Shown here: positions 1-6,605 of the stretch, piece after piece | Layout: each line of letters opens with the position of its first letter | How positions within the stretch are numbered: position 1 is the stretch's first letter | Assembly: GCA_947455805.1 (NCBI GenBank) | Contig: CANGSN010000009.1 | Location: 1 to 18,577 of the forward strand | Length of the DNA: 18,577 nucleotides | Source of the DNA: Planctomycetota bacterium | Lineage (GTDB): Bacteria; Planctomycetota; UBA1135; UBA2386 | Direction of reading: 5' to 3' | Notes under the pieces: model-generated | Told to the model about the DNA's origin: nothing | Databases searched by the model: none | The model's input: the letters and a program-made list of their open reading frames with translations, nothing else | Program-made: the position numbers and the translations under genes

Positions 1-425
1 GTGCGGAACGCGCTCTCGGCGGCTTCGACGCGCGGCTCGGTGCGCACGAGGGCGGCGAGCACGCGCGCGGCGAGGTTCGGCAGCGCCGGGTCGCCGGGGC
101 GGCTCATGTCGACACGCGTGCCGAGCAACGCCTTCTCGACGGCGCGCAGCACGGTGGCGGAGAGCCCGAAGTCGGTGGCCTTGTCGGCGAGCGGCTGGAA
201 GCCGCGCGTCCACTTCGACAGCAGCGACGTGCTGCCGGCCTGGTCGCGGACGAGGTCGCGGCGCGGTGCTGGCGTCGGCACGGCGGTCTCCGGCCGCGCG
301 GCGACGATCAGGTAGCCGCCCTTCGTCGCGCGGGTCTCGACGACGAGCGCGTCGTCGCCGCACTCGGCGCGCACGCGTTCGAGGGCCTCGGGCATGGTCT
401 TCGCTTCGATTCGCTTCAGCAACAT
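1..425 (-). CDS. flhF: Flagellar biosynthesis protein FlhF, N-terminal part (runs off the left edge)
   Basis: FlhF is an SRP-family GTPase that helps place the flagellum and recruit early basal-body parts at the membrane. The reading frame begins at the ATG complementary to 423-425 and stays open to the edge, giving about 141 residues. The first residues, MLLKRIEAKTMPEALERV, followed by AECGDDALVVETR, match the N-terminal B-domain signature of FlhF (a short basic strand, 'T/A-M-x-E-A-L', then 'G-x-D-A-x-x-x-x-T-R'). A Pro/Arg-rich linker follows at about residues 47-60. The helical N domain has started by the edge; the NG GTPase motifs lie outside the window. It starts 48 nt after the flhA stop on the same strand, the usual flhA-flhF order. 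I see no clear Shine-Dalgarno sequence. The short ORF on the opposite strand here is a shadow. Confidence 0.88.
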   Translation of the reverse strand, partial: MLLKRIEAKTMPEALERVRAECGDDALVVETRATKGGYLIVAARPETAVPTPAPRRDLVRDQAGSTSLLSKWTRGFQPLADKATDFGLSATVLRAVEKALLGTRVDMSRPGDPALPNLAARVLAALVRTEPRVEAAESAFR

Positions 426-473
426 GGGATGTGCGTCGGGATGCGAGGGGGAATGCGTGGGTGGTGGTCGCGC

Positions 474-2531
474 TCAGCCGGCGACGGCGATGCGTTGCGT
501 GGTCTCGACGCGCTTGGCGGGCGTCGTCTCCTGGTAGCTCAGCACCGCGGCGTTCGGGATGACGCCGGCGATCGCCTCGGCCAGGAAGGGCCGCAGGCTG
601 GCGCGCGTCACCAGCACCGGGTCGCGGCCGTTCTTCGCCATCGACGACAGCGCCTCGGCGGTGCGATCGACGAAGCGGCCGAGGAAGCCGTTCGGCAGGT
701 TGGCGACGCCGTCGTTGCCGGCGAGCGCCTCGGCGAGATTGCGTTCGAGGTCCGGATCGAGGAACGCCGCGTAGAGCGTGCCGGCCGGATCGAGGTGCGG
801 CTCGACGATGGTTCGGGCGAGGCGCGTGCGCACCTGTTCGGTCAGCGCGCGCAGGTCCTTGGTCTCGATGCACGCGTCGGCGAGCGCTTCGAGGATCGTC
901 TGCAGGTTGCGGATCGGCACGCCTTCCTTCAGCAGGCCGGCGAGGATGCGCTGCACCTGGCCGAGCGACAGCTGCGCCGGGATCAGTTCCTCGACGACCG
1001 CCGGCGACACCTTCTTCAGGTTGTCGACCAGCGTCTTCACGTCGTCGCGCGACAGCAGCTCGCCGGAGACCTTCTTCAGCACCTCGGTCAGGTGCGTGAT
1101 CAGCACCGATGCGGCGTCGATGACCGTGTAGCCGAGCAGTTCGGCGCGGTCCTTGTCGCTCTCGGCGATCCAGCGCGCCGGCAGGCCGAACGCGGGCTCG
1201 ACCGTCTCGACGCCCTGGATCGGTGCGGCGGTGCCGCTCGGGTCCATGGCGAGGAAGTGGCCGGCGCGCAGTGTGCCGCGCGCGATCTCCTGGCCGCCGA
1301 GCAGCACGCGGTAGGTGTTGGGATCGAGCTGCACGTTGTCGCGCACGCGGATCGGCGGCACGACGAGGCCGAGTGCCTGCGCGAACTGGCGCCGCAGCGA
1401 ACGGATGTGGTCGAGCAGCCCGCCGTGGCGGCCGGGTTCGACGAGGCCGATCAGGCGGTAGCCGATCTCGACGCCGAGGCGATCGACGGCGAGCAGGTCC
1501 TCGACCGGCGCCTGGCCGTCCTCGGGCTTCTTCTCCTCGGCGGCGGCCGCCGCGGCCTTCTGCTTCTGTTCGACGGCGTTCTTGCGCGCGTTCTCGACCG
1601 TGTTCGAGAACGTGAACAGCAGTGTGGCGATGATCGCGAACAGCATCGTCGGCATGCCCGGCAGGATCGCGAGCAGCATCAGCACGACGGCGACGAGGCG
1701 CAGCGCACGACCGCTCGCCATCATCTGGTCGCCCATCTCCTGGCCGAGCGACTGTTCGCTGGCGCCCTTCGTCACCAGGATGCCGGCCGCGGTCGACACC
1801 AGCAGGGCCGGGATCTGCGCCACCAGGCCGTCGCCGATGGTGAGGATCGTGTACTCCTCGAAGGCCTGGCCGGCGGACAGGTTCCGGTAGACCACGCCCA
1901 TGATCAGGCCGCCGACGATGTTGATGCCGGTGATGATCAGGCCGGCGACGGCGTCGCCGCGCACGAACTTGCCGGCGCCGTCCATGGCGCCGTAGAACTC
2001 CATCTCCGCGGTCAGCGCCTGGCGCCGGGCCTTCGCCTCCTCCGCGGTGATGATGCCGGCGCCGAGGTCGGCGTCGATCGACATCTGCTTGCCGGGCATC
2101 GCGTCCAACGCGAAGCGGGCCGTCACCTCGCTGATGCGGTTCTGGCCCTTCGTGATCACGATGAACTGGATCACGATCAGCACGAGGAAGATGACGATGC
2201 CGACCAGCGGGTTGCCGCCGACGACGAAGCTGCCGAACGTGCGGATGACGTCGCCGGCGTCGCCCTCGAGCAGGATCAAGCGCGTCGACGCGACGTTCAG
2301 CGCCAGACGGAACAGCGCGGTGAACAGCAGCACGCTCGGGAACGTGCTGAACTCGACCGGGCGCCCGGCGTTCAGCACCGCCATCAGGATCATCAGGCTG
2401 CAGGTGATGTTGAGGCACAACATCGCGTCCAGCAGCAGCGGCGGCAGCGGCACCAGCATCACGGCGAGGATGCCGACGAAGAACACCGCGAGGAGCGTGT
2501 TCCGCTGGTTCTTGTTGGAGATCTCGGGCAT
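474..2531 (-). CDS. flhA: Flagellar export gate protein FlhA
   Basis: FlhA (685 aa, close to the usual 690-700) forms the nonameric ring of the flagellar type III export gate, uses proton motive force, and docks substrate-chaperone complexes on its cytoplasmic domain. About eight membrane segments lie within residues 13-309. The FHIPEP family signature loop is seen at about 140-159 as FALDAMPGKQMSIDADLGAG. An Ala/Lys/Glu-rich linker (about 318-340) leads into a cytoplasmic domain of about 340 residues ending near 685. The start ATG at 2529-2531 is 14 nt after the flhB stop, so the two are probably co-transcribed. The strand opposite carries a 714-codon open frame, a GC-bias shadow. Identification is secure. 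Confidence 0.97.
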   Translation of the reverse strand: MPEISNKNQRNTLLAVFFVGILAVMLVPLPPLLLDAMLCLNITCSLMILMAVLNAGRPVEFSTFPSVLLFTALFRLALNVASTRLILLEGDAGDVIRTFGSFVVGGNPLVGIVIFLVLIVIQFIVITKGQNRISEVTARFALDAMPGKQMSIDADLGAGIITAEEAKARRQALTAEMEFYGAMDGAGKFVRGDAVAGLIITGINIVGGLIMGVVYRNLSAGQAFEEYTILTIGDGLVAQIPALLVSTAAGILVTKGASEQSLGQEMGDQMMASGRALRLVAVVLMLLAILPGMPTMLFAIIATLLFTFSNTVENARKNAVEQKQKAAAAAAEEKKPEDGQAPVEDLLAVDRLGVEIGYRLIGLVEPGRHGGLLDHIRSLRRQFAQALGLVVPPIRVRDNVQLDPNTYRVLLGGQEIARGTLRAGHFLAMDPSGTAAPIQGVETVEPAFGLPARWIAESDKDRAELLGYTVIDAASVLITHLTEVLKKVSGELLSRDDVKTLVDNLKKVSPAVVEELIPAQLSLGQVQRILAGLLKEGVPIRNLQTILEALADACIETKDLRALTEQVRTRLARTIVEPHLDPAGTLYAAFLDPDLERNLAEALAGNDGVANLPNGFLGRFVDRTAEALSSMAKNGRDPVLVTRASLRPFLAEAIAGVIPNAAVLSYQETTPAKRVETTQRIAVAG

Positions 2532-2545
2532 GGCTCAGGGCCGGT

Positions 2546-3622
2546 TCAGGCGGTGCGGTGCTTGAGGCGGTAGACGTGGCCGAGCACCGTGGCGACGGCC
2601 TGGTAGAACTTCTCGGGGATCGACTGGCCGACCTTGACCGCGCGGAACAGCGCGCGCGCCAGCGGCGGGTCCTCCATCAGCGGCACGCCGTGCTCCTTGG
2701 CCAGCGTGCGGATGATCAGGGCGACGTCGTCGACGCCCTTGGCGACGACGATCGGGGCGAGGTCGCGCTTGCGGTCGTAGCGCAGCGCCACCGAGTAGTG
2801 CGTCGGGTTGGTGACGACCACGTCGGCCTTCGGCACCGAGGTCATCATGCGCTGCTTCATCATCTCGGCGCGCGCGCGGCGCTGGCGGTTCTTGATCGCC
2901 GGGTCGCCTTCGCTGCGCTTGCGCTCGTCCTCGACCTCCTGCTTGCTCATCATGTTGCGCTTCTCGAATTGGAAGCGCTGCCAGAAGAAGTCGGCAGCGG
3001 CGATCGCGCTGACCGAGGCGGACACCCACAGCACCAGCGACAGCGCGAGATCGGCGACCTCGCCGGCGGCGGTCGACAGCGGCTGCGTGTGCAGGTGCAG
3101 CAGGCCCGGCACCCGGTGGCCGATCACCATCCAGGCGATGGCGACCAGCAGGGCCAGCTTGATCGCGGCGAAGCCCGTGCGCACCAGGCCCTGCACGTTG
3201 AACAGGCGGTTGAGGTTGGTGACCGGGTTGAGGCGGCTCAGCTTGAAGCCGATCACCTCGTTCGACCAGTGCACGCCGATCTGCGCGTAGCCGATGATCA
3301 GCGTGGCGGCGACGAGCGTGCCGACCAGCGTGGCGAACGGCGGGGCGACGATCGACATCAGCACGCCGAGCTCGCGGCAGATGCCGCCGACGTCGGTGAT
3401 CTGGTGTTCGCTCAGGTCGAGGGCCAGGCCGCGGCGCATGCACTGGCCCAGCGCCGCCATCAGCCAGTCGCCGGTCCAGCCGAGCATCACGGCGGCGACC
3501 AGCAGCGTGCCGCCCTGCACGAGTTCGCGCGACAGCGGCGTGTCGCCGCGGTTGCGCACGTCGGCGAGCCGCGACGGCGTCGCCTTCTCGGTCTTGCCCT
3601 GGTCGTCGCCGAAGAGTGCCAT
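2546..3622 (-). CDS. flhB: Flagellar export switch protein FlhB
   Basis: FlhB (358 aa, typical length) sits in the export gate and switches secretion from rod/hook to filament substrates. The N-terminal KTEKATPSRL (about residues 10-19) is the family start signature. Four hydrophobic segments lie between about 36 and 215. The charged linker (about 220-262) leads to the self-cleavage site NPTH at 272-275, in the context VVVTNPTHYSVALRYD. In the family, cleavage occurs between the Asn and the Pro. The C-terminal subdomain continues to 358 without a long extension. The ATG lies 3 nt downstream of the fliR stop, which suggests translational coupling. Confidence 0.97.
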   Translation of the reverse strand: MALFGDDQGKTEKATPSRLADVRNRGDTPLSRELVQGGTLLVAAVMLGWTGDWLMAALGQCMRRGLALDLSEHQITDVGGICRELGVLMSIVAPPFATLVGTLVAATLIIGYAQIGVHWSNEVIGFKLSRLNPVTNLNRLFNVQGLVRTGFAAIKLALLVAIAWMVIGHRVPGLLHLHTQPLSTAAGEVADLALSLVLWVSASVSAIAAADFFWQRFQFEKRNMMSKQEVEDERKRSEGDPAIKNRQRRARAEMMKQRMMTSVPKADVVVTNPTHYSVALRYDRKRDLAPIVVAKGVDDVALIIRTLAKEHGVPLMEDPPLARALFRAVKVGQSIPEKFYQAVATVLGHVYRLKHRTA

Positions 3623-3625
3623 GGG

Positions 3626-4393
3626 TCAGACGGGGAACATCTCGGCGGCCCGGTCGAGCACGCCGCGGAAGGTCTGGATCAGGAACGGCGAGCCTTCGCC
3701 GAGGAACCACGCCATCGCGCCGAGCGCCAGCAGCACCCGCAGCGCGTAGCCGAACTCCATCAGGTTGATGTTGGGGACGGCGCGGCCGAGCAGCACCATG
3801 CCGACCGACAGCAGCAGCATCAGGCCGAGGATCGGGAAGCCGTACTGCACCGCGAGCTCGACGCTGCCGCCGATCAGGGCCTTCAGCCCGAGCCAGATCG
3901 GTTCGATGTCGAACGGCTGGCCGACCGGGCACGCGCGGTAGGTCTGTTCGAGCACGCGCAGCGCGTCGTGGTGCAAGTCGAGCTGCAGGATCAGCAGGAA
4001 GCCGAGCACCTGCAGCAGCTGCGACACGACGGTCGCGTCGACGCCGCTCTCGGGGTTCATCGTGCGCGCGAGCGAGAAGCCCATCTCCGAGCTGATCAGT
4101 TCGCCGGCGCTGACCAGCAGCGACGTCATCACCGACAGCGCGAACGCCAGCGCGATGCCGACGACGCCTTCGCGCAGCGCCATGACGGCGAGCGCCAGCA
4201 GGTTGTGCGGCACGTCGACGTGCTGGCCGCCGACCCACCAGAACACGCCGCCGAGCGAGATCGCCAGCACGAGGCGCAGGATGAACGAGTCGGTCTGCCG
4301 GCCGAAGATCGGCACCACGGCGAAGAACGCCCCGGCCCGCACCATGTGCAGGAACAGCGCCACCGCGTAGTCCTCGAAGGCCAGCAGGTCCAT
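3626..4393 (-). CDS. fliR: Flagellar export gate protein FliR
   Basis: FliR (255 aa) is an integral membrane component that, with FliP and FliQ, forms the export gate entry complex (P5Q4R1 in studied species). The sequence is almost entirely hydrophobic helices. It has the conserved 'SLARTMNPESGVDA' stretch (family: GF..A..vdP..g....), then 'LDLHHDALRVL' and the late 'GRAVPNINLMEFGYALRVL' typical of FliR. It lies between fliQ (4 nt gap upstream) and flhB (3 nt gap downstream), which is the common fliPQR-flhBA order. The ATG at 4391-4393 is the first in frame and fits family length. Confidence 0.95.
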   Translation of the reverse strand: MDLLAFEDYAVALFLHMVRAGAFFAVVPIFGRQTDSFILRLVLAISLGGVFWWVGGQHVDVPHNLLALAVMALREGVVGIALAFALSVMTSLLVSAGELISSEMGFSLARTMNPESGVDATVVSQLLQVLGFLLILQLDLHHDALRVLEQTYRACPVGQPFDIEPIWLGLKALIGGSVELAVQYGFPILGLMLLLSVGMVLLGRAVPNINLMEFGYALRVLLALGAMAWFLGEGSPFLIQTFRGVLDRAAEMFPV

Positions 4394-4397
4394 CGCG

Positions 4398-4673
4398 TCA
4401 ACCGTGCAGGCCGTAGGCGGAGAGGTTCTGGAACAGCGTCGCCGTGTACTCGCGCAGCGTGCCGAGGATCCACGGCATCATCAGGATGATGGTGGCGAGC
4501 ACCGCCAGCATCTTCGGGACGATGGTCAGCGTCTGTTCCTGCAGCGAGGTGACCGTCTGGAAGAAGCTGACGGCCAGGCCGACGAACATGCCGACGAGCA
4601 GTGCCGGGGCGCAGATCATCAGCGCCGTCAGCAGCGTCGTCTTCGCGAGGTCGAGGAGGGTTTCGTGGCCCAT
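4398..4673 (-). CDS. fliQ: Flagellar export gate protein FliQ
   Basis: FliQ (91 aa, usual 86-92) is a two-helix membrane protein of the export gate. Two long hydrophobic helices (about residues 15-40 and 53-74) flank the polar loop 'FFQTVTSLQEQTLTIVPK', which is the family hallmark (Q.ATqiqEqtL.fvPK). It starts with MGHETLLDLAKTTL. It is 12 nt downstream of the fliP stop and 4 nt upstream of the fliR stop-to-start junction, inside the operon. Confidence 0.96.
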   Translation of the reverse strand: MGHETLLDLAKTTLLTALMICAPALLVGMFVGLAVSFFQTVTSLQEQTLTIVPKMLAVLATIILMMPWILGTLREYTATLFQNLSAYGLHG

Positions 4674-4685
4674 GGGATGCTCCGA

Positions 4686-5516
4686 TCAGGTGTTGAAGCT
4701 CTGCGCCAGCGAACTGACGACGAGGTCCCAGCCGCCGACGAGGATGAACAGCAGCAGCTTCAGCGGCGTCGACACGACGACGGGCGGCAGGCTGAACATG
4801 CCCATCGAGACCAGGATCGAACTGATCACCAGGTCGATGACGACGAAGGGCAGGAACAGCACGAAGCCCATCTGGAACGCCGTCTTGATCTCCGACAGCA
4901 CGAACGCGGGCACCGCGACGTGGAACGGCGTGTCCATCGCCGTCGCCGGACGCGGCGTGCGGCTCAGCTCGAGGATGAGCGCGACGTCCTCCTCGCGCGT
5001 CTGCGCCAGCATGAACTTGTTCATGCGCTTGCCGGCGATGTCGGCCGCCTGCTGCCAGCCCATGCGGTTCTCGACGTACGGCACGTAGGCCTGGTCGTAG
5101 ATGTCGGACACCACCGGGCGCATGACGAAGATCGTCATGAACAGGGCGAAGCCGGTGGTGATCGTCGCCGGCGGCAGGTCCTGCATGGACATCGCGCGCT
5201 TCAGGAACGACAGCACGACGACGATGCGCGTGAAGCACGTCATCGTCATGACGAGGGCGGGCGCCATCGTCAGCACCGTCATCAGCAGCGCGATCTCGAG
5301 CGCGGTGCCGAGCTGCTGCTTGCCGTCGCCGGCGTTGATCTGCAGCGTGACGCCGGGGCCGTTGCCCTGCGGCTGCTGCACGGCGCCGCTGTCGAGCGAC
5401 AGCGACGGATCGTTCGCCGGGGTCGGCGCCGGGCTGCTGCCCGGGTCCTGGCCGAGGGCCGGACCTGTGGCGACGAAGCACGCGAGCACGAAGCAGAGCA
5501 GGCGTTGGAGGATCAT
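4686..5516 (-). CDS. fliP: Flagellar export gate protein FliP
   Basis: FliP (276 aa) builds the export gate pore together with FliQ and FliR. An N-terminal signal peptide is visible (hydrophobic core about residues 4-20, possible cleavage after A-L-G at 20-22), as is usual for FliP. A Ser/Pro/Asn/Gln-rich spacer of about 40 residues follows. The core has 'MTCFTRIVVVLSFLKRAM', 'QDLPPATITTGFALFMTIF', 'MNKFMLAQTREEDVAL' and the C-terminal membrane helices 'AFQMGFVLFLPFVVIDLVISSILVSMGM', which are classic FliP blocks. The frame is open further upstream, but the ATG at 5514-5516 begins the signal peptide and overlaps the fliO stop as ATGA, so I chose it. Translation is probably coupled to fliO. 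Confidence 0.95.
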   Translation of the reverse strand: MILQRLLCFVLACFVATGPALGQDPGSSPAPTPANDPSLSLDSGAVQQPQGNGPGVTLQINAGDGKQQLGTALEIALLMTVLTMAPALVMTMTCFTRIVVVLSFLKRAMSMQDLPPATITTGFALFMTIFVMRPVVSDIYDQAYVPYVENRMGWQQAADIAGKRMNKFMLAQTREEDVALILELSRTPRPATAMDTPFHVAVPAFVLSEIKTAFQMGFVLFLPFVVIDLVISSILVSMGMFSLPPVVVSTPLKLLLFILVGGWDLVVSSLAQSFNT

Positions 5517-6187
5517 GAGCGGCCGACCTTCTGCAGCAGGTTCCGGAAGTCGCCGAGGCCCGGCTTCTTCGCCGGCGTGGCCGGGTCGACCGGAGGCTTG
5601 GGCAGGCGGCGCGCCGGTTGGTCCGGCCGCGGGATCACCAGATCCTTCGGCACCGCCCCTTCGTCCTCGTCGGCGGCGACGGCGTCGACGCGGCGGCCGA
5701 GCTCGCCGCGCGACAGCACCTCGGCTTCGTCGGCGGCGCGCTCCGGCAGCTTGCCGTGCTCGATCAGCACGAGGCCCTTGTCGCTCTCGCCGACCAGCAC
5801 GATGCGCTCGTCGAACTCGATCGCGTGCAGCGCCTGGCGCGCGCCGAGGCGCAGCGTCTGGCGCAGCGCCATCACCGGCGTGCCGCGGCTCGCGGCACTG
5901 CCCGAGCGCAGGCGCTTGAGGCCGAACAGGGCCGCGGCGCCGAGCAGCACGACGCCGATCAGGCCGCTGCTCATCTGCCACAGGTCCGGGGTGCGCGGCG
6001 CGGTGGGTGCCGTGCGGTTCGACCGCGCGTCCTCGCCGTTCGGCAGCACCGTCGTCGTGCGGGTCGCGGGGCGCTGGGCGGTTTCGGCGTCGCCGTTCGC
6101 CGCCTGGCCCTGCATCGAGAACATGCCGAGCAGCAGCAGCAGCGCGACGGCGGGCGGGATCAGCAACCACTTCGGGATCGACTTCAT
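5513..6187 (-). CDS. fliO: Flagellar biosynthesis protein FliO
   Basis: FliO is a small bitopic membrane protein that helps assemble or stabilise FliP. The product is 224 aa. An N-terminal hydrophobic segment (about residues 7-24, signal-like) is followed by a polar periplasmic stretch, a transmembrane helix at about 73-90, and a FliO-type cytoplasmic beta domain at about 104-145 ('LRLGARQALHAIEFDERIVLVGES', like the family's LGpkq.l.lvev..r.lLlGv). The tail is Pro- and Asp/Glu-rich and ends FRNLLQKVGRS. I chose the ATG at 6185-6187 because it has GAGG about 7 nt upstream and lies about 13 nt after the start predicted for the sigma-54 promoter. An in-frame ATG at 6206-6208 would lie upstream of that transcription start. 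FliO is poorly conserved, so the name rests partly on its place before fliP. Confidence 0.85.
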   Translation of the reverse strand: MKSIPKWLLIPPAVALLLLLGMFSMQGQAANGDAETAQRPATRTTTVLPNGEDARSNRTAPTAPRTPDLWQMSSGLIGVVLLGAAALFGLKRLRSGSAASRGTPVMALRQTLRLGARQALHAIEFDERIVLVGESDKGLVLIEHGKLPERAADEAEVLSRGELGRRVDAVAADEDEGAVPKDLVIPRPDQPARRLPKPPVDPATPAKKPGLGDFRNLLQKVGRS

Positions 6188-6211
6188 CGGGAACCTCACG
6201 GCTCCCATGGA

Positions 6212-6226
6212 GCACGGCGCGTGCCA
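6212..6226 (-). promoter_or_regulatory. Sigma-54 (RpoN) type -24/-12 promoter of the fliO-flhF operon
   Basis: On the minus strand the sequence reads TGGCACG-CGCC-GTGCT from 6226 downward. The -24 element matches the consensus TGGCACG at all seven positions. The -12 element GTGCT matches TTGCW at four of five. The GG-to-GC spacing is exactly that of the consensus. Transcription would start near 6200, about 13 nt before the fliO ATG, leaving room for the GAGG ribosome site. Sigma-54 control of flagellar export genes is known in several phyla. The motif partly overlaps a GC-rich dyad (GCACG/CGTGC), so a chance match is possible. Confidence 0.65.
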
Positions 6227-6235
6227 GGCTCCGAA

Positions 6236-6254
6236 CCACCATTCCTTGTGGTGG
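6236..6254. repeat. Short inverted repeat upstream of the sigma-54 promoter
   Basis: CCACCA at 6236-6241 and TGGTGG at 6249-6254 form a 6-bp inverted repeat around a 7-nt spacer, about 10 nt upstream of the -24 element. The same CACCAC/GTGGTG core recurs in the larger repeat at 6298-6329, so both may be contacts for one regulator. This is inference only. Confidence 0.35.
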
Positions 6255-6297
6255 CGGGCGGCGATCAGCGGACGGCGGCGTGGTGCTCTGCAGCAGC

Positions 6298-6329
6298 GCC
6301 GTGGTGGCTTCGTACGCCGGCACCACGGC
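6298..6329. promoter_or_regulatory. 9-bp inverted repeat, candidate enhancer-binding site for the sigma-54 promoter
   Basis: GCCGTGGTG at 6298-6306 and CACCACGGC at 6321-6329 are perfect reverse complements separated by 14 nt. The repeat lies about 75-115 nt upstream of the -24/-12 element of the fliO operon, the distance range at which NtrC-family activators commonly bind. It also lies 60 nt upstream of the small plus-strand gene. It could instead be a transcript hairpin; there is no T-tract, so an intrinsic terminator is unlikely. Confidence 0.4.
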
Positions 6330-6372
6330 CGTCGCGCGCCGCAGCGCACACTGGTGCGGCGGGGCTGCGTGC

Positions 6373-6378
6373 TAGCCT
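6373..6378 (+). promoter_or_regulatory. Candidate -10 element for a leaderless transcript of the small H-box gene
   Basis: TAGCCT lies 10 nt before the ATG at 6389, so RNA would begin within a few bases of the start codon. No Shine-Dalgarno sequence is present before this ATG. I found no good -35 element at 16-18 nt upstream. A comparable hexamer (TACGCT) lies 9 nt before the apt ATG on the minus strand. Confidence 0.3.
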
Positions 6379-6388
6379 GTGGCCCACC

Positions 6389-6589
6389 ATGACGCGCACG
6401 CCGTTCGACGAGCTCGTGCACCGGCTCAACAACCTGCTGGGCACGATCGAGATCCAGGCCGAACTGGCGGCGAGCGACGGCTCGCTGCCGGCGCACCAGC
6501 AGGCGCTGGCGCTGATCGTCGAGTCGGCGCGCAAGACGCAGGACGAGGTGCGTCGGCTGCGCGGCCAGCAGGCAGGCCGCGACGGCTGA
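6389..6589 (+). CDS. Small protein resembling a solitary histidine-kinase phosphoacceptor (DHp/H-box) domain
   Basis: This 66-residue product appears to be two helices. Helix 1 is FDELVHRLNNLLGTIEIQAEL with a candidate phosphoacceptor His11. It resembles the H-box of kinases of the 'H-x-x-N-N-L-L-x-x-I' type. Helix 2, about residues 34-58, has the spacing of the second dimerisation helix (IVESARKTQDEVRRL). There is no ATP-binding domain, sensor or membrane segment. The gene is on the opposite strand to both neighbouring motility operons and ends 16 nt before the convergent CheC-like gene. No Shine-Dalgarno sequence is visible, but a -10-like TAGCCT lies 10 nt upstream of the ATG. It could be a phosphotransfer partner for CheY-like proteins, a kinase remnant, or a chance resemblance. 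The frame continues upstream as a shadow of fliO, so I start it at the first ATG beyond that operon. Confidence 0.6.
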   Translation: MTRTPFDELVHRLNNLLGTIEIQAELAASDGSLPAHQQALALIVESARKTQDEVRRLRGQQAGRDG

Positions 6590-6605
6590 GTTCGCTCGGT
6601 GGCTT

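Noticed and set aside
429..2573. Very long plus-strand open frame opposite flhA (714 codons), and similar long frames opposite flhB/fliR (2558-4489), fliQ/fliP/fliO (4404-6392) and fliA (8906-10720)
   Set aside because: They are antisense to clearly identified genes, have Arg/Ala/His/Gln-rich low-information translations and match no family. High third-position GC leaves the opposite frames open.
5517..6496. Upstream extensions of the fliP and fliO frames, including the fliO ATG at 6206-6208
   Set aside because: The fliP frame upstream of 5516 only shadows fliO. The 6208 start lies upstream of the RNA start predicted from the sigma-54 promoter; the ATG at 6187 has its own ribosome site.
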